A stretch of 32,771 nucleotides of DNA from Rhodococcus sp. IEGM 1379 (GTDB taxonomy: Bacteria > Actinomycetota > Actinomycetes > Mycobacteriales > Mycobacteriaceae). The notes under the pieces are model-generated. The model was not told the origin of the DNA. It saw only the letters and a list, made by a program, of their open reading frames with translations, and searched no databases. Positions within the stretch are counted from its first letter, which is position 1; each line of letters starts with the position of its first letter. The stretch is taken from the NCBI RefSeq assembly GCF_030056815.1, contig NZ_JASHKR010000049.1:1-32771 (forward strand), given 5' to 3'. The position numbers and the translations under genes were made by a program. Below, piece by piece: positions 1 through 7,333 of this stretch.

Positions 1-455
1 ACGAACTTCTGCTTCATGAGGTCTTCGAGGCGACCGGGGCAAGCGACGACGATGTCGACTCCGGCCTTGAGTGCCTGGACCTGACGGTGCTGCGAGACGC
101 CACCGAAGATGGTGGTGACGCGCAGGTCGTATGCGGAGGCCAGCGGCTCGAGGGCTGCGGTGATCTGGGTTGCGAGCTCGCGGGTCGGCGCGAGGATCAG
201 TCCGAGCGGGCGTCCCGGGCGACGCTTGCCGCCGGCGAGTTCGCCGGCGAGGCGAGAGACCATGGGGATGGAGAAGGCGAGCGTCTTACCGCTGCCGGTC
301 TTTCCGCGGCCCAGGACGTCGCGTCCCGACAGGGTGTCGGGGAGGGTGTCGATCTGGATCGGGAAGGGAGACGTGATTCCGCCGTCTTCGAGGGCCTTGA
401 CCAAGGGTGCGCGAACACCGAGGGAAGCGAAGGTGGCAGTCGAGGTGTCAGACAA
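1..455 (-). CDS. DEAD-box ATP-dependent RNA helicase, N-terminal part (gene runs off the left edge)
   Basis: About 151 residues of the first RecA-like domain of a DEAD-box helicase, which unwinds RNA using ATP. Reading from the start: a Q-motif region (GITSPFPIQIDTLPDTLSG), Walker A motif I (GRGKTGSGKT), motif Ia (APTRELA), a GG motif (TIFGGVSQHRQ) and motif Ib (CPGRLEDL). The DEAD box itself lies beyond the window. The start must be a rare TTG at 455, because an in-frame TGA lies three codons upstream (TGA ACA CAC TTG). AAAGG lies about 12 bases before it. The leader holds a 6-bp stem with a 5-base loop (GGGCAC/GTGCCC, 475-491). A loose -35/-10 (TTGTGC, 18 bases, TATTGC) lies further up. Nothing else coding is seen in the 232-bp gap to moaE. 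Which RhlE/DeaD subfamily it belongs to cannot be told from this fragment. Confidence 0.93.
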   Translation of the reverse strand, partial: MSDTSTATFASLGVRAPLVKALEDGGITSPFPIQIDTLPDTLSGRDVLGRGKTGSGKTLAFSIPMVSRLAGELAGGKRRPGRPLGLILAPTRELATQITAALEPLASAYDLRVTTIFGGVSQHRQVQALKAGVDIVVACPGRLEDLMKQKF

Positions 456-687
456 GTGTGTTCAGAGCCTTTCGGGGCACTTTGCGTGCCCGGATGTCGA
501 CACGGCAATATCCCGGTCTGACAATCAAGCACAATGGTGGCGGCGCTGCCGGTCGGCAGGCTTCTTCGCCGTAAGAAGTGCGGGTGCGTTAAGCACTCTT
601 CGCGAACTGAAGTTGCGTTCTTTCGACGCTGGATGCCCACTTTCGGACACCTAGTAACGGCGAGTCTACCTGGAGACGACGGTTTCC

Positions 688-1101
688 CTACAACCCGACC
701 CACTCGGAAATGCCGCTGGAGAAGTGTTGACGCTTCCAGATCGGGACTTCGGCTTTGATCCGTTCGACCAGTTCGGCGCACGCCGCAAATGCTTCGGCCC
801 GATGTGGCGCAGCGACGGCAGCGACCAGTGCAAGGTCGCCGATTTCGAGATGTCCGACGCGATGAATTGCAGCGACAGGCAGGCCGGTGGAGGCTGACAC
901 CTCCTCGCAGCAGGTGCGCAGAAATCGTTCGGCGTCGGGATGTGCCTGGTATTCGAGGGCTGAAACTGATTGCCCGCCATCATGATTGCGGACCGTTCCG
1001 GTAAAGGCGACGACGGCACCGTTTTTCGGACCGGCTACGGCGGCATCGACGGTCGCGGCCGAGATGGGGTGCTCGGAGATCTGTGCCAGTAATTCACTCA
1101 T
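688..1101 (-). CDS. moaE: Molybdopterin synthase catalytic subunit MoaE
   Basis: The 137-residue large subunit of molybdopterin synthase. With thiocarboxylated MoaD it puts the dithiolene sulfurs into precursor Z (cPMP) in the cytoplasm. Family signatures are FTGTVRNHDGG (33-43), LEYQAHPDAE (49-58), HRVGHLEIGD (80-89) and the catalytic-lysine segment KAEVPIWK, with Lys116 and Lys123 matching the active-site lysines of E. coli MoaE. The ATG at 1101 is chosen over an in-frame TTG at 1122 because GGAGGA (1109-1114) sits 7 bases before it. The start overlaps the end of moaCB by 8 bases (ATGAGTGA), so the two are probably translationally coupled. It is the last gene of the moeA-moaCB-moaE run. Confidence 0.97.
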   Translation of the reverse strand: MSELLAQISEHPISAATVDAAVAGPKNGAVVAFTGTVRNHDGGQSVSALEYQAHPDAERFLRTCCEEVSASTGLPVAAIHRVGHLEIGDLALVAAVAAPHRAEAFAACAELVERIKAEVPIWKRQHFSSGISEWVGL

Positions 1102-2092
1102 CGTGCATTCCTCCGCCTGCAACCTGCGCGAGCAGGTGATCGATGATGGGTTCGAGAACGGAAAGTCCGTCCTTCACACCGCCCGGCGAGCCAGGCAGAT
1201 TGACGATGACAGTGCTGTCTGTGGGGCTTCCTGTGAGTCCGGCCACTCCGCGACTGAGAGATGCGTGGGGGGTCTTTTCGACGCCTTTGTTCCGGATTGC
1301 TTCGGCAATGCCTGGCAGTTGGCGGGTGAGCACCGCGAGAGTGGCTTCCGGGGTGGCGTCGGTGGGGGAGGCACCGGTTCCGCCGGTACTGATGATCAGG
1401 GCGGGGGCACCCGATTTGGCGTCTGTGATGCCTGCGGCGATCTCGGCATCCGCGTAAACCAGCGGCCCGCGCACCTCGAAATCGCGATCTCGGAGCCACT
1501 GCGCGATGGCCGGTCCGGTGGTGTCGGGACGAGTGCCGGCGGCGCCGCCGGTGGAGGCGACCAGTACGACTGCGGACCGGGTGCTGGTGAAGGTGAATGG
1601 TGCAGCGGTTGGGGCCGGTTCGCTCTCACGCGTCCAATGCCGGTGTTTACCACCGTCTTTGGTGAGAAGGCGGACCCCGTTCATCGTGGCACCCGGGTCG
1701 ATTGCCTTGACCATGTCGTGCAAGGTGAGTCCGGCAATCGCTACTGCGGTGAGGGCTTCCATCTCGACGCCGGTCTGTCCGCGAGTCTTGGCCGTGGCCT
1801 CGACGGTGATGGAGTTGTCCGTGAACCCGAATTCCACCTTGACGGACGAAAGCGCCAGTTGGTGGCACAGGGGAATGAGTTCCGATGTCTTCTTGGCCCC
1901 GGAGATTCCGGCGATTCGGGCCGTCGACAGCACGTCGGCCTTGGGCATGCCGTCAGCGCGGACAAGTCGAACCACCTCGGGCGTCGTCACCAGTTCGCCG
2001 CCAGCGACGGCAATCCGCGTCGTCTCGGCTTTGGCGCTCACGTCGACCATGCGGGCGCGGCCTTCACCGTCGACATGTGTCAGTTCTGTCAT
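1094..2092 (-). CDS. moaCB: Fused MoaC-MoaB/MogA molybdenum cofactor protein (MoaCB)
   Basis: A 332-residue two-domain protein. Residues 1-157 are MoaC (cyclic pyranopterin monophosphate synthase accessory protein): MVDV (15-18), KADVLSTARIAGISGAKKT, LIPLCH (72-77) and GVEMEALTAV. Lys51, His77, Glu110, Glu112, Asp126 and Lys129 align with E. coli catalytic positions. Residues about 172-325 are a MoaB/MogA domain (molybdopterin adenylyltransferase): STGGTGASPTDATPEA (235-250), LPGIAEAIR and NLPGSPGGVKDGL (298-310). The linker (about 158-171) is Pro/Thr/Ala-rich. One chain thus carries an early and a late step of the pathway. ATG at 2092 is taken, though a TTG lies directly before it. moeA ends 12 bases upstream, so they are likely cotranscribed. 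Confidence 0.95.
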   Translation of the reverse strand: MTELTHVDGEGRARMVDVSAKAETTRIAVAGGELVTTPEVVRLVRADGMPKADVLSTARIAGISGAKKTSELIPLCHQLALSSVKVEFGFTDNSITVEATAKTRGQTGVEMEALTAVAIAGLTLHDMVKAIDPGATMNGVRLLTKDGGKHRHWTRESEPAPTAAPFTFTSTRSAVVLVASTGGAAGTRPDTTGPAIAQWLRDRDFEVRGPLVYADAEIAAGITDAKSGAPALIISTGGTGASPTDATPEATLAVLTRQLPGIAEAIRNKGVEKTPHASLSRGVAGLTGSPTDSTVIVNLPGSPGGVKDGLSVLEPIIDHLLAQVAGGGMHDE

Positions 2093-2104
2093 CAAATCCT
2101 CTGT

Positions 2105-3304
2105 TCAGTACCAGGTGGAGAGCGGAATGACGTCGACGAGCGTTCCGGCGTCGAGTTCGGTGACGTCGGCAGGAATGTCGAGAAGTACGTCGGCCCAGGC
2201 CATTGCGGCCACAAGATGGGAGCCGGCACCCGAGACGAGCTCGACGCCGTCGTTGGAGCGTCGTGCTCGCAGGAATTGGCGTTTGCCGGGGATGGATCGC
2301 AGGGGAGCGGTCAGGGCGTGACGCTGCGATGCGATGGGCGGCAGTCCGGCGGCATGTCGGATGTCGCCGCGCGCAAAGACTTCGAACGAGATCATCGTGC
2401 TCACCGGGTTGCCGGGAAAGCTCAGTATCGGAACTTCGTTGACGACGGCGGTGCCCTGAGGCCCGCCGGGTTGCATGGCGACGTGGCCGAACTGCGCGCC
2501 TAATGGTCCCAGCGTTTCCTTGACCACCTCGAAGTCGCCCATGGACACACCGCCGGAGGTGAAGACCAGATCTGCGACGGATGTTGCGTACGAGAGTAGT
2601 TCGCGGAACATGTCAGGATCGTCGGTGCTGCGCGCAACCGATACGACGTCAGCTCCGTTGGCTCGTGCCAAGGTCGCCAGGGCGGGACCGTTGGAATCGT
2701 AGATTTCGCCCGGTTCGAGTTGCGTTCCTGCACTCTTCAATTCGGCACCGGTGGTGATGATGGCGACCCGTGGTGGCGTGTACACGGAGACGGTGGCAGC
2801 GCCGACGGCGGCGAGCGCCGCAATGTGTCGAGGTTCGAGGCGAGTGCCAGACCGGACCAGCAGCATTCCCGCGGTGATGTCGCTGCCACGCTCGCGCACG
2901 TACTCGCCGGCCGCGCGCCCGCGCTCGATGGTGACCGTGTGCTCCGAGTGGTTGGTGGTGTCCTCGACGGGGATGACGGCGTCGGCACCCTCGGGGATGG
3001 GCGCTCCGGTCATGATCCGAAAAGCTGAGCCGGTGAGGTGCTTCGGGGGTTTACCGCTACCTGCTGCAAGAACTCCGCGCACCGTCAGTGTGACGGGGAC
3101 TGTGCGCACGGATTCCGCGTCGACGGCATATCCGTCCATCTGCGAATTGCGGAACAGCGGTAGATCGACGGGCGAGTTGACGTCTGCGGCGACGATGGAT
3201 CCAAGCGCTTCGACCACGGGGAGAGCACTGGGCGCAAGGGTCTGCAACGCGGCTAGTAATCCGGATACGTGGACATGATGATCTTCGACGGAACGCGCGC
3301 TCAC
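2105..3304 (-). CDS. moeA: Molybdopterin molybdenumtransferase MoeA
   Basis: A protein of about 399 residues that inserts molybdate into adenylylated molybdopterin. MoeA signatures in order: LPLFRNSQMDGYAV, RIMTGAPIPEGADAVIPVED, RVAIITTGAEL, DSNGPALATLA, TSGGVSMGDFEVVKETL, MQPGGPQG (where many relatives have MKPGKP), FPGNPVS, and a C-terminal beta domain. I favour the GTG at 3304 (MSARSVEDHH) because AAAGAGG stands 8 bases before it. The ATG at 3322, six codons further up, has no Shine-Dalgarno sequence. First gene of the minus-strand moeA-moaCB-moaE set, divergent from moaA across about 100 bp. Actinobacteria often carry several MoeA copies, so this need not be the only one. Confidence 0.95.
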   Translation of the reverse strand: MSARSVEDHHVHVSGLLAALQTLAPSALPVVEALGSIVAADVNSPVDLPLFRNSQMDGYAVDAESVRTVPVTLTVRGVLAAGSGKPPKHLTGSAFRIMTGAPIPEGADAVIPVEDTTNHSEHTVTIERGRAAGEYVRERGSDITAGMLLVRSGTRLEPRHIAALAAVGAATVSVYTPPRVAIITTGAELKSAGTQLEPGEIYDSNGPALATLARANGADVVSVARSTDDPDMFRELLSYATSVADLVFTSGGVSMGDFEVVKETLGPLGAQFGHVAMQPGGPQGTAVVNEVPILSFPGNPVSTMISFEVFARGDIRHAAGLPPIASQRHALTAPLRSIPGKRQFLRARRSNDGVELVSGAGSHLVAAMAWADVLLDIPADVTELDAGTLVDVIPLSTWY

Positions 3305-3407
3305 AGCAGAAGCCTCTTTCATGGTCTGATTCTAGGCTGCGCGGTCCGACCGATACATCGTGGAGGAGGCTGCGCCATACTGGAGTGATGCGGAACCTGG
3401 TGCGGCA

Positions 3408-4466
3408 ATGACTCCCGTGGCGATGGGGATCCCCACTGTCCGTGGCGATTCTGTATCAATGGCAGGTCGGCCCGATTCAGTTGGGTTGATCGACAAGTTC
3501 GGGCGCGTTGCCCGCGACTTCCGCGTCTCGATCACCGAAAAGTGTTCACTGCGTTGCACTTACTGCATGCCGGAAGAGGGCTTACCGGCCATTTCGCCAC
3601 AAGATTTGTTGTCTGCGGACGAGATTGTTCGGGTAGTAGGTATCGGAGTTGACCTTGTCGGTATTCGGGAAGTTCGATTTACCGGCGGTGAACCGCTGAT
3701 GCGTAAGGATCTCGAGAAAATCATTTCGGGTTGCGCCCAGCGGGTTCCGGGAATTCCTTTGGCAATGACCACTAATGCTGTCGGTTTGGAACATCGCGCA
3801 GCGCAATTAGCGGCAGCCGGGTTGACGCGGGTGAATGTGTCACTGGATTCAGTAGACCGCGCTCATTTTGCAGAATTGACGCGCCGCGACAGACTGCCTT
3901 CGGTATTAGCCGGTATTCGTGCCGCAGCGAAGGTCGGGTTGGCGCCACTGAAAGTTAACGCCGTGCTGATGCGCGAGACTCTCGCCGGAGCGCCCGAGCT
4001 ACTTCAGTGGTGTTTGGATGCGGGCGTGGAGTTGCGATTCATCGAGCAGATGCCGCTGGACGCCGATCACACCTGGGCGCGGGCAAACATGGTCACTGCC
4101 GACGAATTGCTTGCGGAATTGGGCACACAATTCGAATTGGCGGAAATCGGCCGCGATGATCCCAGCGCACCCGCCGAAGAGTGGAGCGTCGACGGCGGCC
4201 CGGCCACGGTCGGAATTATTGCGTCGGTGACCCGCTCTTTCTGTGCGGATTGTGATCGCACCCGAATGACGGCGGAGGGCACGATTCGATCCTGCCTGTT
4301 CAGTGATCGTGAAGTGGATCTGCGGGCAGCGCTGCGGTCCGGTGCCTCGGACCAGGAACTCGCTGATCTGTGGCGAGGCGCAATGTGGAATAAATGGGCA
4401 GGTCACGGGATCGCATCCGCGGATTTTGTGCCCCCGGAAAGAAGTATGGGTGCAATCGGTGGTTGA
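3408..4466 (+). CDS. moaA: GTP 3',8-cyclase MoaA (radical SAM)
   Basis: A radical-SAM enzyme of about 352 residues that starts molybdopterin synthesis by converting GTP to 3',8-cyclo-GTP. The N-terminal 4Fe-4S cluster motif is CSLRCTYC (Cys46, Cys50, Cys53), followed by [12 protein letters not shown]. The second cluster is CADC plus a cysteine 14 residues on (Cys279, Cys282, Cys296). The chain ends in Gly-Gly, which in MoaA reaches into the active site. The start is uncertain: ATG 3408 (MTPVAMG) is in frame and plausible, with alternatives GTG 3360, ATG 3423 and ATG 3459. No candidate has a convincing ribosome-binding site; the GGAGGAGG at 3362-3369 is 38 bases before 3408. moaD follows with overlapping ends. 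Confidence 0.95.
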   Translation: MTPVAMGIPTVRGDSVSMAGRPDSVGLIDKFGRVARDFRVSITEKCSLRCTYCMPEEGLPAISPQDLLSADEIVRVVGIGVDLVGIREVRFTGGEPLMRKDLEKIISGCAQRVPGIPLAMTTNAVGLEHRAAQLAAAGLTRVNVSLDSVDRAHFAELTRRDRLPSVLAGIRAAAKVGLAPLKVNAVLMRETLAGAPELLQWCLDAGVELRFIEQMPLDADHTWARANMVTADELLAELGTQFELAEIGRDDPSAPAEEWSVDGGPATVGIIASVTRSFCADCDRTRMTAEGTIRSCLFSDREVDLRAALRSGASDQELADLWRGAMWNKWAGHGIASADFVPPERSMGAIGG

Positions 4467-4716
4467 TTCGGAAGCTATCTCGGTTCGGTATTTTGCCGCT
4501 GCAGTCGACGTAACCGGTTGTAGTGAAGAGAGTGTTGCGCTGACGCAATCGAGCACTCTTGCCGATCTTGTTGCGGTGTTGACCGACAAATACGGCGCCG
4601 AGATGGCTCGCATCTTGTCGGTGTCAGCGTTCCTCGTCGGAGATGAGTTGACTCGTGATGTCGAAAGGGTCGCGGGGCCTGTCGTGGACGTCCTGCCGCC
4701 CTTCGCCGGCGGTTAG
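4450..4716 (+). CDS. moaD: Molybdopterin synthase sulfur carrier subunit MoaD
   Basis: A ubiquitin-fold sulfur carrier of about 88 residues, the partner of MoaE. Features: [14 protein letters not shown] at the N-terminus, a central [14 protein letters not shown] helix and the obligatory C-terminal Gly-Gly (PPFAGG), the site of adenylation and thiocarboxylation. Two GTG starts are possible. The one at 4450 (MQSVVDSE) has GGAAAGAAG ending 5 bases before it and overlaps the end of moaA by 17 bases. The one at 4459 (MVDSE) has a poorly spaced site. Either way moaA and moaD are coupled. No MoeB-like activating enzyme is visible in the window, so MoaD must be charged by a protein encoded elsewhere. 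Confidence 0.92.
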   Translation: MQSVVDSEAISVRYFAAAVDVTGCSEESVALTQSSTLADLVAVLTDKYGAEMARILSVSAFLVGDELTRDVERVAGPVVDVLPPFAGG

Positions 4717-5067
4717 GGCGCCTGTTTTCGAAGTTTCTTCAAAATATTCCAGATGCGACCTCATTGTGTAGATACCGACCGAAATGATGAGAACACTTGT
4801 TCTGGTTGAATTTTTAGTTCATGACTCCGTTGTCGTGGAAATTCCCTCATTTTCGCTGGATGCGGTAGGTGATTCGCATTGTGTTTTTGAATTTGGCCGG
4901 TTGATTGCACTTAAATTCGATACCAACGGATTAGTACTTTTGGGGGGGGTGAGCATGTCATTCAATTGAATGACATCAGTATCTTCGGTGTGCGGATTGG
5001 TCGAATTGCCGTGCTAGGTTCTGCTTCAAATCCGATCCCCGAAAAGTCCTGTGAAAGGGAATTCTTC
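4717..5067. other. 351-bp AT-rich intergenic region between moaD and the repeat-protein gene
   Basis: By hand count, bases 4741-4920 hold 74 G+C of 180 (41 percent), while a line inside the next gene (5281-5340) is 68 percent. I see no credible gene: a 61-codon ORF at 4784-4969 lacks a ribosome-binding site and recognisable features. The region contains a run of eight G (4942-4949), the 22-bp palindrome at 4955-4976 and, nearer the gene, a -10-like TAGGTT about 50 bases before the start codon. No strong terminator for moaD is evident. Confidence 0.6.
4955..4976. promoter_or_regulatory. Perfect 22-bp palindrome, candidate operator
   Basis: The 11-base half ATGTCATTCAA is followed directly by its exact reverse complement, with no spacer. 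Flanking bases do not extend the symmetry. A gapless palindrome of this length suits a homodimeric regulator better than a hairpin, since no loop bases are spare. It lies 91 bases before the start of the secreted repeat protein and upstream of its -10-like element. The bound factor, if any, is unknown. Confidence 0.5.
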
Positions 5068-5889
5068 ATGTCTGTCAATTCCAAGCGTCGCGTTGGCTTC
5101 GTTTTTGCACTCGTCAGCGCAGCAGCGCTTGTTGCCCCGGCAATGGCCGGCGCAACAATTGGTTCGCTCGCCTCTTCGGATAGCGGTTCACTCGGTTCTC
5201 TGGGCACCGGTTCGTTCGGATCTTTGGGCGGCGGCTCGCTCGGTTCTTCCGAAGAGGGCTTCACCTGCTCGGCTCTCTCCACCGACAAGGACCCCGCGGG
5301 CTGGGGCATCCCGTTCGACGACGAGAAGAAGCAGCTCGCCTTCTACTCGGACGTCGATGTCCTTGACGCCGACGGTTCGCTGAAACTGAAGATCGTGGAA
5401 GCTACGCCCGACAACCGTTCGGTGTCCTACCACTCGGCCGGCTCGATCCCGCTCGCTGATGCAGTGGCGAAGGAGATCGGCTTCGACGAGAAGGCTCCGA
5501 CCTCGCAGGCAGCCTTCCAGTTGCGTCTGTCTAATGCCACTAACCCGAACGACGGTGGATATACGACCCTCTACTGGGTTGCTGCTGGCAACGACGTTGT
5601 TGACACCACTGCCGGTGAAACTCACACCAATATCCAGGACGGTTTGTGGATCAGCACGCGCGACATCGGCGGTGTGCCGAGGAATGTCCCGACAGGCCTG
5701 GATGACATCATCGCCGCCAACCCCGCCGCCACGGTCGAGCACTACGGCATGAGCATCGGTCGCGCAGCTCAGGGCGACACCAATGTCGACGCCGTGAAGT
5801 TCAACGGTTGCACCACCAACTTCGCGGTAGTGGCGTCCACCGGCTCGCTCGGTAGCTTGGGCAACCTCTTCGGCAGCCTCGGTAGCTGA
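5068..5889 (+). CDS. Secreted protein with Gly-Ser-Leu octapeptide repeats, function unknown
   Basis: A 273-residue exported protein I do not recognise. A Sec signal peptide (KRR, then a hydrophobic stretch 9-23) has likely cleavage after AMA (27) or AGA (29). Residues 32-63 are four 8-residue units: GSLASSDS, GSLGSLGT, GSFGSLGG, GSLGSSEE. The last 15 residues (259-273) repeat the theme: GSLGSLG, then FGSLGS. Between them lies a mixed-composition domain of about 190 residues that has only two cysteines, Cys67 and Cys248, one near each end, suggesting a disulfide that closes the domain. There is no lipobox, LPXTG or clear membrane anchor. ATG 5068 is chosen because GAAAGGG lies 8 bases before it; upstream in-frame codons have no site. 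It has no operon partner, and nadE is convergent 12 bases beyond. Confidence 0.85.
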   Translation: MSVNSKRRVGFVFALVSAAALVAPAMAGATIGSLASSDSGSLGSLGTGSFGSLGGGSLGSSEEGFTCSALSTDKDPAGWGIPFDDEKKQLAFYSDVDVLDADGSLKLKIVEATPDNRSVSYHSAGSIPLADAVAKEIGFDEKAPTSQAAFQLRLSNATNPNDGGYTTLYWVAAGNDVVDTTAGETHTNIQDGLWISTRDIGGVPRNVPTGLDDIIAANPAATVEHYGMSIGRAAQGDTNVDAVKFNGCTTNFAVVASTGSLGSLGNLFGSLGS

Positions 5890-5901
5890 TACCGATTGGC
5901 G

Positions 5902-6726
5902 TCAGCGCCACCAGGTGTCTAGTGGTGTGACTGGCACCGTCCGCTTGTGACGGGTGTTCAGGTACATCTTCTCCAGTTTTTCGGCTACCTCGTCGGCAAC
6001 ATCCTTGCCTTCGAGGTAGTCGTCTATCTGGGTGTAGGTGAGCCCCAGTGCCACCTCGTCGGGAAGGGCCGGGCGGTCGTCCTCGAGGTCGGCGGTCGGT
6101 ACCTTGCGCCAGGTGCTCTCGGGTGCACCCAATTCCTGCAAGAGTGCGGCGCCCTGACGCTTGCTCAGACCGGTCAGGGGAGTGATGTCGACTCCGCCGT
6201 CACCGAATTTGGTGAAGAAGCCGGTGATGGCCTCGGCGGCGTGGTCGGTGCCGATTACCAGGTATCCCAGCTGGCCGGCAATGGAGTACTGGATCATCAT
6301 GCGCTCGCGGGCTTTGATGTTGCCGCGCACAAAGTCTCGAAGTTCGCCGTTACCCAGTGCCTCGGAGGCTTCGCGGGCGGTGGCGTCGGCGCCCGGCTTG
6401 ACGTTGACGGTCAAGGAACGGTCGGGCTTGATGAAGCCGAGGGCGATCTGAGCGTCGGATTCGTCGGCTTGCTCGCCGTAGGGGAGTCGGACGGCCACGA
6501 ACTCGGCGTTGTGGCCTTCTTCGCGTAGTTCGGTCACCGCACGTTGAGCGAGTGCGCCCGTCAACGTACTGTCCTGGCCACCGCTGATTCCGAGGACGAA
6601 TCCCTGTGCCGGAGTGGAGAGTAGATACTCCTTGAGGAAGTGGACGCGCGCAGCGATTTCCTGGGCGGCGTCGATGGACGGCTTGGCGCCCAGTTCTTCG
6701 ATGATGCTCTCACGCAATGTGGCCAT
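5902..6726 (-). CDS. nadE: Ammonia-dependent NAD+ synthetase NadE
   Basis: A 274-residue enzyme, the size of E. coli NadE, converting deamido-NAD+ to NAD+ with ATP and ammonia. It has the PP-loop SGGQDST (48-54), [10 protein letters not shown], the GNIKARERM segment, [31 protein letters not shown] and the conserved end [19 protein letters not shown]. There is no N-terminal nitrilase (glutaminase) domain, unlike the long glutamine-dependent NadE known from mycobacteria, so ammonia is the likely direct nitrogen donor. ATG 6726 (MATLRESI) is preferred over upstream in-frame starts. It has no Shine-Dalgarno sequence, but a TAGAGT -10 lies 7 bases upstream, fitting a leaderless transcript. Divergent from the nucleosidase gene. 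Confidence 0.96.
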   Translation of the reverse strand: MATLRESIIEELGAKPSIDAAQEIAARVHFLKEYLLSTPAQGFVLGISGGQDSTLTGALAQRAVTELREEGHNAEFVAVRLPYGEQADESDAQIALGFIKPDRSLTVNVKPGADATAREASEALGNGELRDFVRGNIKARERMMIQYSIAGQLGYLVIGTDHAAEAITGFFTKFGDGGVDITPLTGLSKRQGAALLQELGAPESTWRKVPTADLEDDRPALPDEVALGLTYTQIDDYLEGKDVADEVAEKLEKMYLNTRHKRTVPVTPLDTWWR

Positions 6727-6733
6727 GGGTAGA

Positions 6734-6753
6734 ACTCTAGCGAGCGGTATCGT
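6734..6753. promoter_or_regulatory. Back-to-back -10 elements for nadE and the nucleosidase gene
   Basis: The 34-bp gap between the two divergent start codons carries TAGAGT on the minus strand (6739 to 6734) and TATCGT on the plus strand (6748-6753). Both fit the actinobacterial TAnnnT pattern and both end exactly 7 bases before their start codon. Neither gene has a Shine-Dalgarno sequence. I infer leaderless transcription in both directions. No clear -35 is seen. Confidence 0.45.
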
Positions 6754-6760
6754 CTCGCGC

Positions 6761-7315
6761 ATGAGTGCTCAGCAGGTTCTGGTGGTCAGTGCGACAGCGG
6801 CAGAAGCGGCCTATGTTCCGCAGGAATTCGAGTTGGTGATTACCGGCATCGGAAAGGTCAGTGCGGCAACGGCTGTCGCGTCGGCGCTGGCTCGGTTCAG
6901 TTCGGGCGCGTTGCCGCTGGTGGTCAATATCGGTACGGCCGGCGCGCTGCATACTCATCACGGTGGACTGTTCGTTCCGGGTGTTGTCATCAATCACGAC
7001 ATCAGCAGCGCGGCAATTCGATCCTTCGGCCATGAAGTTGCTGATCGGCTGGAACTGCTCGGTGGTGATAACTCGGTGCTGGCAACCGGTGACACTTTCA
7101 TCTCCGATGCCGCGGTCCGTGATGCGCTCGCCGAGCGCGCTGACCTCGTGGACATGGAAGGATTTGCCGTTGCTTACGCGGCCACTGCCGCCGGGGCGCG
7201 TTGTCGATTGGTGAAGCATGTGAGCGACAGGGCAGACGATTCTGCAATGGACTGGCCGGCCCAAATCGATGCCAGCGCCCGCGAATTGGGGCGCTGGCTG
7301 ATCGACAACGTGTGA
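6761..7315 (+). CDS. Compact nucleosidase of the PNP/MTA-SAH nucleosidase fold
   Basis: A 184-residue protein of the purine nucleoside phosphorylase superfamily. Landmarks: a first beta strand [22 protein letters not shown] (29-38), NIGTAGAL (56-63), ATGDTFI (108-114), the purine-site [11 protein letters not shown] (131-141) and [10 protein letters not shown] (152-161). Glu15, Glu133 and Asp156 line up with the E. coli MTA/SAH nucleosidase residues Glu12, Glu174 and Asp197, so it is probably a hydrolase on a nucleoside such as methylthioadenosine, SAH or futalosine. It is about 45 residues shorter than MTAN, mostly between strand 1 and GIGKV, and cannot be extended upstream because the divergent nadE promoter is there. 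The exact substrate is unknown. Confidence 0.82.
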   Translation: MSAQQVLVVSATAAEAAYVPQEFELVITGIGKVSAATAVASALARFSSGALPLVVNIGTAGALHTHHGGLFVPGVVINHDISSAAIRSFGHEVADRLELLGGDNSVLATGDTFISDAAVRDALAERADLVDMEGFAVAYAATAAGARCRLVKHVSDRADDSAMDWPAQIDASARELGRWLIDNV

Positions 7316-7333
7316 GTCGGGGTTGCGTCTGGC

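Noticed and set aside
986-2503. 505-codon open frame on the plus strand across moaE, moaCB and moeA
   Set aside because: It is antisense to three well-recognised genes; its translation is Gly/Arg/Asp-rich with no known motif, and such frames are expected opposite high-GC coding DNA.
4784-4969. 61-codon ORF in the AT-rich gap
   Set aside because: No ribosome-binding site, no recognisable domain, and it ends inside the 22-bp palindrome.
4962-5309. Pro/Glu/Ser-repeat ORF opposite the GSLGS repeats
   Set aside because: Its repetitiveness is simply the complement of the octapeptide repeat DNA; the plus-strand frame has the signal peptide and ribosome-binding site.
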